A stretch of DNA of 64,000 nucleotides from Azospirillum thermophilum (GTDB lineage: Bacteria > Pseudomonadota > Alphaproteobacteria > Azospirillales > Azospirillaceae): NCBI RefSeq assembly GCF_003130795.1, contig NZ_CP029352.1:547001-611000 (forward strand). Direction: 5' to 3'. The translations under genes were made by a program, and so were the position numbers. The notes under the pieces were generated by a model. The model did not search any database. It was not told the DNA's origin and saw only the letters and a list, made by a program, of their open reading frames with translations. Positions 1 to 10,953 of the stretch are shown here, piece by piece (position 1 is the first letter of the stretch; every line of letters starts with the position of its first letter).

Positions 1-776
1 GGGTCGCCGAAATAGGCGGCATGGACCGAACGGGTGACGGCGAAGTTCACGTCATGGCCGATCAGATCCATCAGCTCGAACGGCCCCATGCGGAAGCCGC
101 CGGCCTCGCGCATCACCGCGTCGATGGTCGCGGGAGCGGCCGCCTGCTCCTGCAGCAGCCGCAAACCCTCGGCATAGAAGGGACGGGCGACGCGGTTGAC
201 GATGAAGCCGGGGGTGGAGCGGCAGCGCACCGGGCTCTTGCCCCAGGCGGCGGCGGTGTCCACCAGCGTGTCGAGCACCGCCGGTCCGGTGGCGAGGCCG
301 CTCACCACCTCCACCAGCGCCATCAGCGGGGCGGGGTTGAAGAAATGCAGGCCTGCCAGCCGCTCCGGCCGCTTCAGCGGCGCCGCGATGGCCGTGACGG
401 AGATGGAGGAGGTGTTGGTCGCCAGGATGGCGTCCGGGCCGACCAGCGTCTCCAGCTCGGTGAACAGGCGGCGCTTGGCGTCCAGATCCTCGACGATCGC
501 CTCGACCACCAGCCCGGCGGGGGCGAGATCGGACAGGCTGGCGACGGGAGTCAGGCGCACGACGACGGCGTCGCGCTCGGCCTGCGTCTTCTTTCCCTTG
601 GCGACCAGCCCGTCCAGCGCCTGGGCGACCGAGCGGACGGCCGCCTCGGCGGCGCCTTCACGGGCGTCGAGCAGCAGGACGGGATGGCCGGCCTGGGCCG
701 CCACCTGGGCGATGCCCTGGCCCATGGCGCCGCTGCCGACCACCGCGACGGTAAGGGAGGAGGGAAGCGCCGCCAT
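1..776 (-). CDS. paaH: 3-hydroxyacyl-CoA dehydrogenase, PaaH-like (3' end cut by window edge)
   Basis: Predicted NAD-dependent dehydrogenase that oxidises the 3-hydroxyadipyl-CoA-type intermediate late in phenylacetate degradation. Reading the minus strand from the ATG at 774-776 gives a Rossmann N-terminus with the dinucleotide motif GSGAMGQGIA near residues 12-21, then the family motifs TNTSSISVT and LHFFNPAPLMALVEV, and the start of the C-terminal domain (TPGFIVNRVARP). About 258 residues are visible and the rest lies to the left of the window. The start codon overlaps the paaG stop by one base (TGATG), so it is the last visible gene of the paa operon and translationally coupled. The family is clear. 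The exact substrate is inferred from the operon. Confidence 0.9.
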   Translation of the reverse strand, partial: MAALPSSLTVAVVGSGAMGQGIAQVAAQAGHPVLLLDAREGAAEAAVRSVAQALDGLVAKGKKTQAERDAVVVRLTPVASLSDLAPAGLVVEAIVEDLDAKRRLFTELETLVGPDAILATNTSSISVTAIAAPLKRPERLAGLHFFNPAPLMALVEVVSGLATGPAVLDTLVDTAAAWGKSPVRCRSTPGFIVNRVARPFYAEGLRLLQEQAAAPATIDAVMREAGGFRMGPFELMDLIGHDVNFAVTRSVHAAYFGD

Positions 777-1564
777 CACCGGCCCTCGAACTGCGGGGCG
801 CGCTTGGCCACGAAGGCGCTGACGCCCTCGCGATAGTCGCGGGTGCGGCCAGCCTCGCGCTGCAGGTCGCGCTCCAGGTCGAGCTGTTCGTCCAGGCCGT
901 TGGTGGAGGAGGCGTTCAGCGCCTGCTTGATCAGCGCCAGACCCTTGGTCGGCTGGGTGGCGAGGTGGCGGGCGAGTGCCTTGGCCTCGTCCGCCAGCTT
1001 GTCGTCGTCCACCGCCTTCCAGATCATGCCCCAGGCCTCCGCCTGCTCGGCGGTGACCTTGTCGTCCAGCATGGCGAGGCCCATGGCGCGGGCATGGCCG
1101 ACCAGCCGCGGCAGGGTCCAGGTGCCGCCGGAATCGGGGATCAGCCCGATCTTGCAGAAGGCCTGGATGAAGCTCGCCGACCGGGCGGCCAGCACGATGT
1201 CGCAGGCGAAGGCGAGGTTGGCCCCGGCGCCGGCGGCGACGCCGTTCACGGCGCAGACCACCGGCATCGGCAGGCTGCGCAGCGTGCGGACCAGCGGGTT
1301 GTAGTTCGTCTCGATCGAGGCGCCGAGGTCCGGCATCTCCGCATCCGGCGACACCGCCCGGTCGGACAGATCCTGCCCGGCGCAGAAGCCGCGGCCTGCC
1401 CCGGTCAGCAGGAGACAGCGGACGCCGCTGCCCTCCCTGCCCACTTCGGCCAGCGCCTCGCGCACCTCCTGGTGCATGGCGGCGGTGAAGCTGTTCAGCC
1501 GGTCGGGCCGGTTCAGGGTCAGCGTGGCGACGCCGTCGGTGATCTCGAAGAGGATACTCTCCAT
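776..1564 (-). CDS. paaG: 2-(1,2-epoxy-1,2-dihydrophenyl)acetyl-CoA isomerase PaaG
   Basis: Crotonase-family enzyme of 262 aa. PaaG converts the ring epoxide made by PaaABCE into the seven-membered oxepin-CoA and also isomerises a later beta-oxidation intermediate. The sequence begins MESILFEITDGVATLTLNRPD. It carries the oxyanion-hole segments GRGFCAGQDLSDR (near residue 65) and VAAGAGANLAFACDIV (near residue 110), and an acidic residue in FCKIGLIPDSGGTW typical of the isomerase subgroup. The ATG at 1562-1564 overlaps the paaN stop and its own stop overlaps the next start, so paaN-paaG-paaH form a coupled string. Length matches the family. The assignment rests on sequence motifs plus operon position. 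Confidence 0.93.
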   Translation of the reverse strand: MESILFEITDGVATLTLNRPDRLNSFTAAMHQEVREALAEVGREGSGVRCLLLTGAGRGFCAGQDLSDRAVSPDAEMPDLGASIETNYNPLVRTLRSLPMPVVCAVNGVAAGAGANLAFACDIVLAARSASFIQAFCKIGLIPDSGGTWTLPRLVGHARAMGLAMLDDKVTAEQAEAWGMIWKAVDDDKLADEAKALARHLATQPTKGLALIKQALNASSTNGLDEQLDLERDLQREAGRTRDYREGVSAFVAKRAPQFEGR

Positions 1565-3243
1565 CACGCGGCCTCCACGACCGGCACGCGGCTCTGCACG
1601 ACGTGGAAGCGGTTGGCGACGAAGGCGAGGTCGCACAGCGCCGCGTTGGCCGCCGGGTTGGCGCCGGTGCCATGGAAGTCGCTGAAGGCGGCGGACTGGT
1701 TGACGAAGACGCCGCCCGTCAGGTTGACGGACAGCGCGACGCCGGCCTCCACGAAGGCCTCCGTCGCCTGCTCGACCACCGCCGGGTCGGTGGAATAGAG
1801 GCCGGCGGTCAGGGCGCCGCGGGTGCGCACCAGCCGGGCGGCCCGCTCCAGGCTGTCGGCGGTGCTCTCCGTCTTCACGATGATGGAGATCGGGCCGAAC
1901 AGCTCGTGCCCATACTTGTCCTCCTCCGCGGCGTCCATGGTGAGGATCAGCGGCGTGCGGATGCGCGCCTCCGGGAACTTCGGGTGGGGGATGGCGCGCG
2001 ACGGCAGCACGACGGTGCCGAGCTTGGCCGCATCCTCGATCCGCTGCAGGGTGGCGTCGGACTGGATGGCGCCCAGCACCTCCACCGCGCGCTCGGGGTC
2101 CGACAGGAACTTGTCGACGCCGCCGGCCAGCGCCTGGACCACCTGATCGAAGCTCATGCGCTCCGCCCCGGCCTGGATGCCGTCCTTCGGCACGAAGATG
2201 ACCTGGGTGGTCGTGCACATCTGTCCGGAATAGAGGCTGAGCGTGAAGGCGAGGTTGCGCACCATCCCCTTCGGGTCGTCGGTGCTGTCGATCGTCACCG
2301 TGTTGACGCCGGCCTTCTCTGTGTAGACCTGGGCATGGCGGGCGTTCTGCTCCAGCCAGTCGCCGAAGGCGGTGGAGCCGGTGTAGTCGATGACCGCCAC
2401 CTCCGGCCGCATCGCCAGATCCTTGGCGATGGTGTCGCCGATCGCCAGCGAGACGAGGTTGGGGTCGAGGCCGGCCTCCTCCAGAACCTCGCGGCAGACG
2501 GCGACGGTGATGGCGAGCGGCAGGATGGCTGTCGGGCCCGGCTTCACGATGACGGCGTTGCCGGTGACGAGGCTGGCGAACAGCCCGGGATAGCCGTTCC
2601 AGGTCGGGAAGGTGGCGCAGCCGATGACGAGCCCGACGCCGCGGCCCACCACCTCGAAGCGCTTGTCCATCACCAGCGGCGGGTTCTTGCCCTGCGGCTT
2701 CTCCCAGCGGGCGGCCGGCGCCTGGTCGGTCATCGCCTTCCAGCCATAGGCGACGGCTTCGAGCCCGCGGTCCTGGGCGTGCGGGCCGCCGGCCTGGAAG
2801 GCCATCATGAAGGCCTGCCCTGTGGTGTGCATCACCGCCGTCGCGATCTCGAAGGAGCGGGCGTTGAGCCGCTTCAGGATCTCCAGGCACACGCCGGCGC
2901 GGCCGTCGGGGCCGGCCTTGCGCCAGCCCGGCATGGCGGCCTTGGCGGCCTTCACGAGGGCGTCGATGTCGGACACCGGATAGGTGATGCCGAGGTCGAA
3001 CCCGAAGGGCGAGCGCTCACCGCCCGCGCTGCCGGTGGCGCCCGGCTGGTTCAGGGCGAAAGGCTTGTCGCGATAGGCCTGGAAGGCGGCTTCGCCGTCG
3101 GCCGCGGCCGTCTCGCCATAGGCGCGGGGGCTCGGCATCTCGGGAAAGGCCGACCAGTAGCTGCGGGTGCGGCTGGCCTCGACCGCCTGGCGCAGGGTGG
3201 CCTCGTGCTTCTCGAACAGCGCTTGCGGGGTGGTGGTCGTCAT
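1564..3243 (-). CDS. paaN: Phenylacetate degradation protein PaaN (aldehyde dehydrogenase type)
   Basis: 559-aa aldehyde-dehydrogenase-fold protein of the PaaN type. The catalytic cysteine region reads YSGQMCTTTQVIFV (near residue 295) and the C-terminal ALDH motif is HELFGPISIIVK. There is no C-terminal MaoC-like hydratase domain such as E. coli PaaZ uses for oxepin-CoA ring opening, so this protein alone should supply only the semialdehyde oxidation step. The ATG at 3241-3243 is 67 bp downstream of the paaE stop, and its own stop overlaps the paaG start. A separate hydratase would be needed and none is visible in this part of the operon. The family call is strong. The exact reaction is inferred. 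Confidence 0.88.
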   Translation of the reverse strand: MTTTTPQALFEKHEATLRQAVEASRTRSYWSAFPEMPSPRAYGETAAADGEAAFQAYRDKPFALNQPGATGSAGGERSPFGFDLGITYPVSDIDALVKAAKAAMPGWRKAGPDGRAGVCLEILKRLNARSFEIATAVMHTTGQAFMMAFQAGGPHAQDRGLEAVAYGWKAMTDQAPAARWEKPQGKNPPLVMDKRFEVVGRGVGLVIGCATFPTWNGYPGLFASLVTGNAVIVKPGPTAILPLAITVAVCREVLEEAGLDPNLVSLAIGDTIAKDLAMRPEVAVIDYTGSTAFGDWLEQNARHAQVYTEKAGVNTVTIDSTDDPKGMVRNLAFTLSLYSGQMCTTTQVIFVPKDGIQAGAERMSFDQVVQALAGGVDKFLSDPERAVEVLGAIQSDATLQRIEDAAKLGTVVLPSRAIPHPKFPEARIRTPLILTMDAAEEDKYGHELFGPISIIVKTESTADSLERAARLVRTRGALTAGLYSTDPAVVEQATEAFVEAGVALSVNLTGGVFVNQSAAFSDFHGTGANPAANAALCDLAFVANRFHVVQSRVPVVEAA

Positions 3244-3310
3244 CTGGGCGCTTCCTTCTTGTCCGGGCTTCGTTTTCTTTTGGTCGGTTCGGCGAGCGGT
3301 CTTGGGCGGG

Positions 3311-4390
3311 TCAGGTGGCGTCGAAGTCGACGACGACGCGTTCGGTCAGGGGGCGGGACTGGCAGGTCAGGATGTAGCCGGCCTCCACCTCCCACGGTTC
3401 CAGGGAGTAGTTCTCGGCCATCGCCACCTTGCCCTCGCGCAGCTTGGCGCGGCAGGTGCAGCAGACGCCGCTCTTGCAGGAATAGGGCAGGTCGGCGCCG
3501 TGGCGGTGGGCCGCCTCCAGGATGCTGTCGCCGTCGTAGGGCAGCGCGAACTCCTTGCGCTTGCCGTCGAGCAGGACGGTGACGGCGGCGGCGTCGGTCG
3601 GGCTGTCCACCGGGTCCGGCCGGCGGGCGGCGGGCTTGGCGCCGGTGGGGGCGCCGAACAGCTCCAGATGGATGCGGTCGGGTGGGGTTCCGACCTCGGC
3701 CAGGGCGGCGCGCACCTCCTCGACCATCGGCTGCGGGCCGCAGAGGAAGGCGGCGTCCACCGTGGCCGGATCGACCAGGGTGCCGCACAGCTCCTTGACC
3801 AGGCCGGCGCCGATGCGGCCGGACAGCAGCCCGGCCTCCTCCGGTTCACGGCTCAGCACATGGTGGATCACCAGACGGCCGAGATAGCGGTTCTTCAGAT
3901 CCTCCAGCTCCTCGCGGAAGATGATGGAGGAGACGGTGCGGTTGCCGTAGATCAGCACGAAGCGGCTCTTCGGCTCCTCGGCCAGCGCCGTCTTCAGGAT
4001 CGACATGATCGGCGTAATGCCGCTGCCGGCGGCGAAGGCGAGGTAGGTCCGCGCCTGGTCCGGGGCGAGCGGGACATGGAAACGCCCCATCGGCGTCATC
4101 ACGTCGATGACGTCGCCGGGGGTCAGGCCGTCGTTGGCATGGGTGGAGAAGAGGCCGCCCGGCACCTTCTTCACCGCCACGCGCAGTTCGCCGTCGTTGA
4201 TGCCCGAGCAGATCGAGTAGGAGCGGCGGACCTCCTCCCCCCCGATCACAGCCTTCAGCGTCAGATACTGGCCCTGGATGAAGCGGTAGCGCTCGGCGAG
4301 ATCCGCCGGCACGTCGAAGGCGATCGAGACCGTGTCGTCGGTCTCGCGCCGGCAGTCGCGGATTTTCAGGGAATGGAAGCTGGGAGTCAT
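3311..4390 (-). CDS. paaE: 1,2-phenylacetyl-CoA epoxidase reductase subunit PaaE
   Basis: 359-aa electron-transfer subunit that passes electrons from NAD(P)H through FAD and a 2Fe-2S cluster to the PaaA di-iron centre. Domain order is FAD binding (RRSYSICSG, near residue 55), NAD(P)H binding (AAGSGITPIMSILKT, near residue 123), then a C-terminal plant-type ferredoxin with cysteines in CKSGVCCTCRAKL (near residue 305) and a fourth ligand in LTCQSRPL. The length is typical. It follows paaD with a 16-bp gap in the paaABCDE order. No key residue is missing. Confidence 0.95.
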   Translation of the reverse strand: MTPSFHSLKIRDCRRETDDTVSIAFDVPADLAERYRFIQGQYLTLKAVIGGEEVRRSYSICSGINDGELRVAVKKVPGGLFSTHANDGLTPGDVIDVMTPMGRFHVPLAPDQARTYLAFAAGSGITPIMSILKTALAEEPKSRFVLIYGNRTVSSIIFREELEDLKNRYLGRLVIHHVLSREPEEAGLLSGRIGAGLVKELCGTLVDPATVDAAFLCGPQPMVEEVRAALAEVGTPPDRIHLELFGAPTGAKPAARRPDPVDSPTDAAAVTVLLDGKRKEFALPYDGDSILEAAHRHGADLPYSCKSGVCCTCRAKLREGKVAMAENYSLEPWEVEAGYILTCQSRPLTERVVVDFDAT

Positions 4391-4406
4391 GATGTCCTTG
4401 CCGGCT

Positions 4407-4928
4407 TCAATGACATTTGAATACGTCGAAGGGCTCCAGGCAGGCGTTGCAGCGATGGAGCGCCTTGCAGGCCGTGGAACCGAAGGGGCTGACCACCGAG
4501 GTGTCCGGCGAGCCGCAGCGCGGGCAGGCCACCGTCTCGTCCGGAGCGGTCAACGCCCGCTTGCCGGCCTTCGGCGGCGGGACGATGCCGATCTCGGCGA
4601 GCTTCGCCCGGCCCGTCTCGCTGATCCAGTCGGTGGTCCAGGGCGGAGCGATGGTGGTGGTCACGCGGGCATCCGTCAGTCCGGCACGGGCCAGCGCCAG
4701 CTCCGCCTCCAGCACGATCATGGCGGTGGCGGGACAGCCGGAATAGGTCGGGGTCAGCACCACCTCCAGCCGGCCGCCGTCATCGCGCCGAACGGCGCGG
4801 ACGATGCCGAGCTCGATGATCGACAGGACGGGGATTTCCGGATCCATCACCTGGGCCAGCGCCGTCCAGGCGGCCCTGACGGCGGCGTCCGCAGTCTCCT
4901 CCGGTCCCCAGCAGGCTCCGTCGGGCAT
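4407..4928 (-). CDS. paaD: Phenylacetyl-CoA epoxidase accessory protein PaaD
   Basis: 173-aa protein with a DUF59/MIP18-type N-terminal domain (MDPEIPVLSIIELGIVRAV, then TPTYSGCPATAMI) and a C-terminal tail with paired cysteines (CPRCGSPD and HRCNACLEPF), probably a metal site. PaaD is thought to help assemble an Fe-S or di-iron cofactor for the epoxidase rather than being a catalytic subunit. I placed the start at the ATG 4926-4928, whose product starts MPDGACWG, 11 bp after paaC. The frame stays open upstream but there it runs over paaC. The call is firm from motifs and operon order. Confidence 0.93.
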   Translation of the reverse strand: MPDGACWGPEETADAAVRAAWTALAQVMDPEIPVLSIIELGIVRAVRRDDGGRLEVVLTPTYSGCPATAMIVLEAELALARAGLTDARVTTTIAPPWTTDWISETGRAKLAEIGIVPPPKAGKRALTAPDETVACPRCGSPDTSVVSPFGSTACKALHRCNACLEPFDVFKCH

Positions 4929-4939
4929 GGCGGCCTCGC

Positions 4940-5710
4940 TCACCAGGTGGCGTCGGGATAGGCGCGCTGCAGGAACTGCATCTCGGCCAGCAGATAGCCG
5001 AGGTGCTCGCTGTGCTCGCCGCGCAGCCCGCCGCTCTGCATCCAGCCGTCGGCCGGGCGGGGCAGGGTGGCCTCCTCCAGCACGGCCGAGACGCGGGCGG
5101 TCCAGGCGGCCTTGAGCTCCGCCGCGTCGACCGCGATGCCGGCGGCGGCAAGCTCCGCCTCGCCGGCCGTGCGCTCGAACATTTCGCCGGTGTAGGGCCA
5201 CAGCCGGTCCAGGGCGTCGGCCATCCTGGCATGGCTGGCGTCGGTGCCGTCGCCGAGGCGCACCACCCATTCGCCGCTGTGGCGGACGTGGTAGCGCACC
5301 TCCTTCACCGCCTTGGCGGCGATGGCCGCCAGCGTGGCGTCGGCCGAGCCGGCGAGCCGCTCGTACAGTTCCACCGCCCAGGCGTCGTGCAGGAACTGGC
5401 GCAGGATGGTGTGGCCGAAGTCGCGGTTCGGCTGCTCCGCCAGCAGGTGGTTGCGATAGTCGAAGACGTCGCGGCGGTAGGCCAGACGATCCTCGTCGCG
5501 GCCCTTGCCCTCCACGTCGCCGGCGTAGGTCAGCAGCAGCCGGGCATGGCCGACGAGGTCGAGCGCGATGTTGGTCAGCGCGATGTCCTCTTCCAGCTCC
5601 GGCGCGTGGCCGCACCATTCGGACAGCCGGTGGCCCAGCACGAGGCTGGTGTCCCCCAACCGCAGCGCGTACGCGAAGAGCGCGTCGCGCGAGGAAGCCT
5701 GCGTGCTCAT
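4940..5710 (-). CDS. paaC: 1,2-phenylacetyl-CoA epoxidase structural subunit PaaC
   Basis: 256-aa ferritin-like helical protein that pairs with PaaA in the epoxidase core and does not itself hold the active di-iron site. Typical PaaC segments are LGDTSLVLGHRLSEWCGHAP at the N-terminus, IALTNIALDLVGHARLLL, and VKEVRYHVRHSGEWVVRLGDGT in the middle. The start ATG at 5708-5710 lies 2 bp after the paaB stop, so the two are almost certainly co-translated. Length and order match the family. Confidence 0.95.
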   Translation of the reverse strand: MSTQASSRDALFAYALRLGDTSLVLGHRLSEWCGHAPELEEDIALTNIALDLVGHARLLLTYAGDVEGKGRDEDRLAYRRDVFDYRNHLLAEQPNRDFGHTILRQFLHDAWAVELYERLAGSADATLAAIAAKAVKEVRYHVRHSGEWVVRLGDGTDASHARMADALDRLWPYTGEMFERTAGEAELAAAGIAVDAAELKAAWTARVSAVLEEATLPRPADGWMQSGGLRGEHSEHLGYLLAEMQFLQRAYPDATW

Positions 5711-5712
5711 GG

Positions 5713-6015
5713 TCAGATGTTCTTCACGTCGTCGGGGATCTGGTAGAAGGTCGGGTGCCGGTAGATCTTGTCGTCCGCCGGCTCGAACAGGCTGGCCTTC
5801 TCCGACGGGTCGGACGCGACGATGGACGCGGCCGGGACCGCCCAGATGCTGACCCCCTCGCCGCGCCGGGTGTAGACGTCGCGGGCGTTCTCCAGCGCCA
5901 TGCGGGCGTCGGCGGCGTGCAGGCTGCCGACATGCTTGTGGCTGAGGCCGTTCTTCGGCCGGATGAAGATCTCGAACAGCGGCCACTCGCTGCGGTCGCG
6001 GTCAGTGCGGTCCAT
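5713..6015 (-). CDS. paaB: 1,2-phenylacetyl-CoA epoxidase subunit PaaB
   Basis: 100-aa bridging subunit of the PaaABCE complex. It shows the family signature WPLFEIFIRPKNGLSHKHVGS followed by DARMALENARDVYTRRGEGVSIWAVP. It ends KIYRHPTFYQIPDDVKNI, typical of PaaB. It lies between paaA (57-bp gap, with a small CCCTC/GAGGG inverted repeat) and paaC (2-bp gap). Confidence 0.95.
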   Translation of the reverse strand: MDRTDRDRSEWPLFEIFIRPKNGLSHKHVGSLHAADARMALENARDVYTRRGEGVSIWAVPAASIVASDPSEKASLFEPADDKIYRHPTFYQIPDDVKNI

Positions 6016-6073
6016 CGTCTCTATTCCCGTTCTGCCCTCTTCGAGGGTCGTTTCCTGTCTGGGGAGGGCCGGT

Positions 6074-7090
<1,017 letters not shown>

Positions 7091-7465
7091 CCGTTTCCTC
7101 GCAATGGATTGCGCGCCCAGCGAACAGTCTTGAGATGATAAATATGATACAGATTTAGTCCTGTAAAGGGCGATTATGTGTCATGTATGCGAAAGGCCGG
7201 CCAAGCCGCGCCTGCTGACCGAGCGCAGCGGTTCATGTGCGGCAAGGCCTGCCGTCTCCGCGAAGACGGCGGCGGGGTTGGGGAGGCAGGGGGACGGCTG
7301 CGATACAGGATCGTCCGGCGCGGCAGGCCATTGTGCAGTGCGAAGGGGCAGGGATGCGCTCGCCGTCGCGACGGACGTCCCGCGTTCGGGCCGCCGGTTG
7401 CTATCCGGGCGGCATGCTCGGTTACTCCGCGACGGGCACTGGTGGAGCGGCGGCGCTCACGCCGG
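7091..7465. other. Non-coding region upstream of paaA / downstream of hybrid kinase
   Basis: 375 bp between the end of the hybrid kinase gene and paaA, both read on the minus strand. The paaA-proximal 80 bp is AT-rich and holds the candidate promoter and ribosome-binding site. The remaining 290 bp is GC-rich. I see no convincing coding frame, no T-tract terminator and no PaaX or PaaR operator that I can recognise. Confidence 0.6.
7138..7166 (-). promoter_or_regulatory. Candidate sigma70 promoter of the paaABCDE operon
   Basis: On the minus strand TTTACA (7166-7161) is followed after 17 bp by TATTTA (7143-7138). This would start transcription about 40 nt upstream of the paaA ATG. The stretch is much more AT-rich than its surroundings. 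It is a consensus match by eye only. Confidence 0.45.
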
Positions 7466-9739
7466 TCAGCCGGACATCGCCCCGGCGGGGGCCGTCCGCC
7501 GCGCCGCCGCTTCGTGCAGCAGGTTGGCGACCTCGGTGGCGGTGATCGGCTTGTGCAGGATGCGGTAGCCGCTGGCCTGGGCGTCGGAGATGCGTTGCGG
7601 AGCGGTGTCGCCCGTCAGCACGACGCTGAGCGGCGGCTCGTCGAGCAGGGCTTCCACGTCGCGGATCGCCTCCAATCCGGTGGCCCCGCCTTCCAGCCGG
7701 TAGTCGGCGATCAGCAATGCCGGCGTCTCGCCGCCCTTGGCAAGCTGCTCCAACGCGGTCCGTGCGCTGTCGGCGGCGAGGACCCGCCAGCCTGACTGCT
7801 CGATCAGCAGGGCGAGCCCCTCGCGCACCAGCGGGTCGTCGTCGATGACCAGCGCGGTGCCCGGACCGGCCGAGACGGCCGGGGCCGCCGCCTGCGGCGC
7901 CGGGGCCGGCTGGACGGGTGCCGCCTCCACCGGAATCTCCAGGGTGAAGCAGGAGCCCTTGCCGGGCTGGGAGGCGACCTGCACCCGGTAGCCCAGCAGG
8001 CGCGCCAGCCTCTCCACGATGGCGAGGCCCAGCCCCAGCCCCTTGCCGCGGTCGCGGGCCGGGTTGGAGACCTGGTAGAATTCGTGGAAGATGCGCTCCA
8101 GATGCTCGGGCGGGATGCCGATGCCGGTATCGCAGATCTGGATGCGCAGGCTGTTCCGGGTGCGCCGGCAGCCCAGCAGGATGCGGCCCTTGTCGGTGTA
8201 GCGCAGGGCGTTTTCCAGCAGGTTGCGGATGATCCGCTCCAGCAGGGCGGGATCGGCCTGGATGGAGAGGCCGGTGCCCACCGTGTGGAAGCCGATGCCC
8301 TTCTCCGCCGCCCGCATGCGGTATTCGCTCTCCAGCCGTTCGAAGATGGTGCCGAGCGGGACGGTCTGCACGTTGGGGGAGACGGTGCCGGCGTCGAGCT
8401 TGGAGACGTCCAGGATGGCGTCGAGCAGGCGGCACAGCGCCTCGACCGCCGTTTCGATGCTGCCCACCAGGGCCGCGGCCGGATGATCGGCCAGCCGGCC
8501 GGCCAGCGCCGAGGTCAGCAGGACCAGCGACTGCACCGGCTGGCGCAGGTCGTGGCTGGCGGCGGCCAGGAAATGGGTCTTCGCCGCGTTGGCGCGTTCC
8601 GCCAGCATCAGGGCGACGACCGCCTCGTGCCGCGCCCGTTCCGCCTCGTTCTTGGCGGCCTCGGCCTCGGTGCGGGCCTGCTCGGCCCGTTCGGCGAGCG
8701 TGCGCTGGACCGTGATCTCCTCCACCGCGCGCTGGTCGCGCTCGCGCTGGATGGCGGCGATGTGGTCGAGCATGGTGTTGAAGGTGCGGGCGAGCCGCGT
8801 CACCTCGTCGTCGCCATGGATGCGGGCGCGCTGGCCGGTGAAGCCGTCGCTGACGATGGTGGCGGCCAGCCGCTCCAGCTCGCGCAGCGACCGGGTCAGG
8901 TGGTTGCCGACCGCCCGGCTGCCGAAGAAGATCGCGATCAGCGAGGCGAGGCCGACCAGCCCGTAGACCGGAAGCACCCAGGCGATGAAGGCGGCGGTCG
9001 GCGCCTGGGGCGCCACCAGCCGCAGGGTCAGCCCCAGCCCGGCCAGACGGTCCGGCACGGCCAGGGGGACCGAGACGGCGATATGCTCCTCCGGCACCGG
9101 CGGCGGCGGTACGCCGGCGGGGATCAGCATCGCCTCGGGGTGGAGGACCAGCGTGTCGAGCGGCACCTTGTAGAGGACGGCCCCCTCCGGCGAGGCGGTG
9201 CGGGAGTAGATCAGCATCTCCGCGCCCAGCAGATAGGCGTCCGTCCCGCGGCCGACCACGCGGGTCGCCGGGTTGCCGGTCGCCATGATCTCCGCCAGCC
9301 AGACCATGTCGTCCTGCGTCATCGTCACGCGGCCGTTGTCGCCGATCGGCACCCCTTCGAAGTCGGTGAACACCATCGAGACGGGGACGCCGGCGATGTT
9401 CTCGAAGCTGCGCAGGAAGGGGACGAGATAGGTTTCCTTGCCGGCGGAATCGACCAGCGCCGTCGCCAGCACGCTGTTGTTGGAGAGGTCCTTGAAGGTC
9501 TCCGTCAGGGTGCCGAGGGCGGCTTCCGCCTGCCGGGCGATCAGCCGGGCATTGGCCTCGACGTTGCCGCGATGCTGCTGCACGAGGTGGCGGCTGGAGA
9601 CGATGTAGAGGCTGGCGCCGACCAGGATCGTCAGCACCGCCCCCAGCATCAGCGACATCAGCGCGAAGCGGCGTGCCAACTGCCCCGGTGCAAGGCGGTG
9701 CTGCAGGCGGGTCAGGAAGGAGGGGGGGCGGGTCGCCAT
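7466..9739 (-). CDS. Hybrid sensor histidine kinase (membrane sensor, HAMP, HisKA, HATPase, REC)
   Basis: 757-aa inner-membrane hybrid kinase. TM1 is near residues 24-46, followed by a periplasmic sensor of about 210 residues, TM2 near 265-290, a HAMP/coiled-coil segment rich in Ala and Glu, the H-box AASHDLRQPVQSL (near 400), N-box RNLLENALRYT, G-boxes DTGIGIP and GKGLGLGLA, and a C-terminal receiver with VIDDDPLVREG, phospho-acceptor ADYRLEGG and HKPIT. All catalytic motifs look intact. It lies 17 bp after a periplasmic substrate-binding protein gene on the same strand, so the binding protein may present the ligand. The H-box type matches the kinase at 34015-35577. No DNA-binding partner is adjacent, so the output is unknown. 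Confidence 0.9.
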   Translation of the reverse strand: MATRPPSFLTRLQHRLAPGQLARRFALMSLMLGAVLTILVGASLYIVSSRHLVQQHRGNVEANARLIARQAEAALGTLTETFKDLSNNSVLATALVDSAGKETYLVPFLRSFENIAGVPVSMVFTDFEGVPIGDNGRVTMTQDDMVWLAEIMATGNPATRVVGRGTDAYLLGAEMLIYSRTASPEGAVLYKVPLDTLVLHPEAMLIPAGVPPPPVPEEHIAVSVPLAVPDRLAGLGLTLRLVAPQAPTAAFIAWVLPVYGLVGLASLIAIFFGSRAVGNHLTRSLRELERLAATIVSDGFTGQRARIHGDDEVTRLARTFNTMLDHIAAIQRERDQRAVEEITVQRTLAERAEQARTEAEAAKNEAERARHEAVVALMLAERANAAKTHFLAAASHDLRQPVQSLVLLTSALAGRLADHPAAALVGSIETAVEALCRLLDAILDVSKLDAGTVSPNVQTVPLGTIFERLESEYRMRAAEKGIGFHTVGTGLSIQADPALLERIIRNLLENALRYTDKGRILLGCRRTRNSLRIQICDTGIGIPPEHLERIFHEFYQVSNPARDRGKGLGLGLAIVERLARLLGYRVQVASQPGKGSCFTLEIPVEAAPVQPAPAPQAAAPAVSAGPGTALVIDDDPLVREGLALLIEQSGWRVLAADSARTALEQLAKGGETPALLIADYRLEGGATGLEAIRDVEALLDEPPLSVVLTGDTAPQRISDAQASGYRILHKPITATEVANLLHEAAARRTAPAGAMSG

Positions 9740-9756
9740 CTGGTCCGGAGGCCCGC

Positions 9757-10953
<1,197 letters not shown>

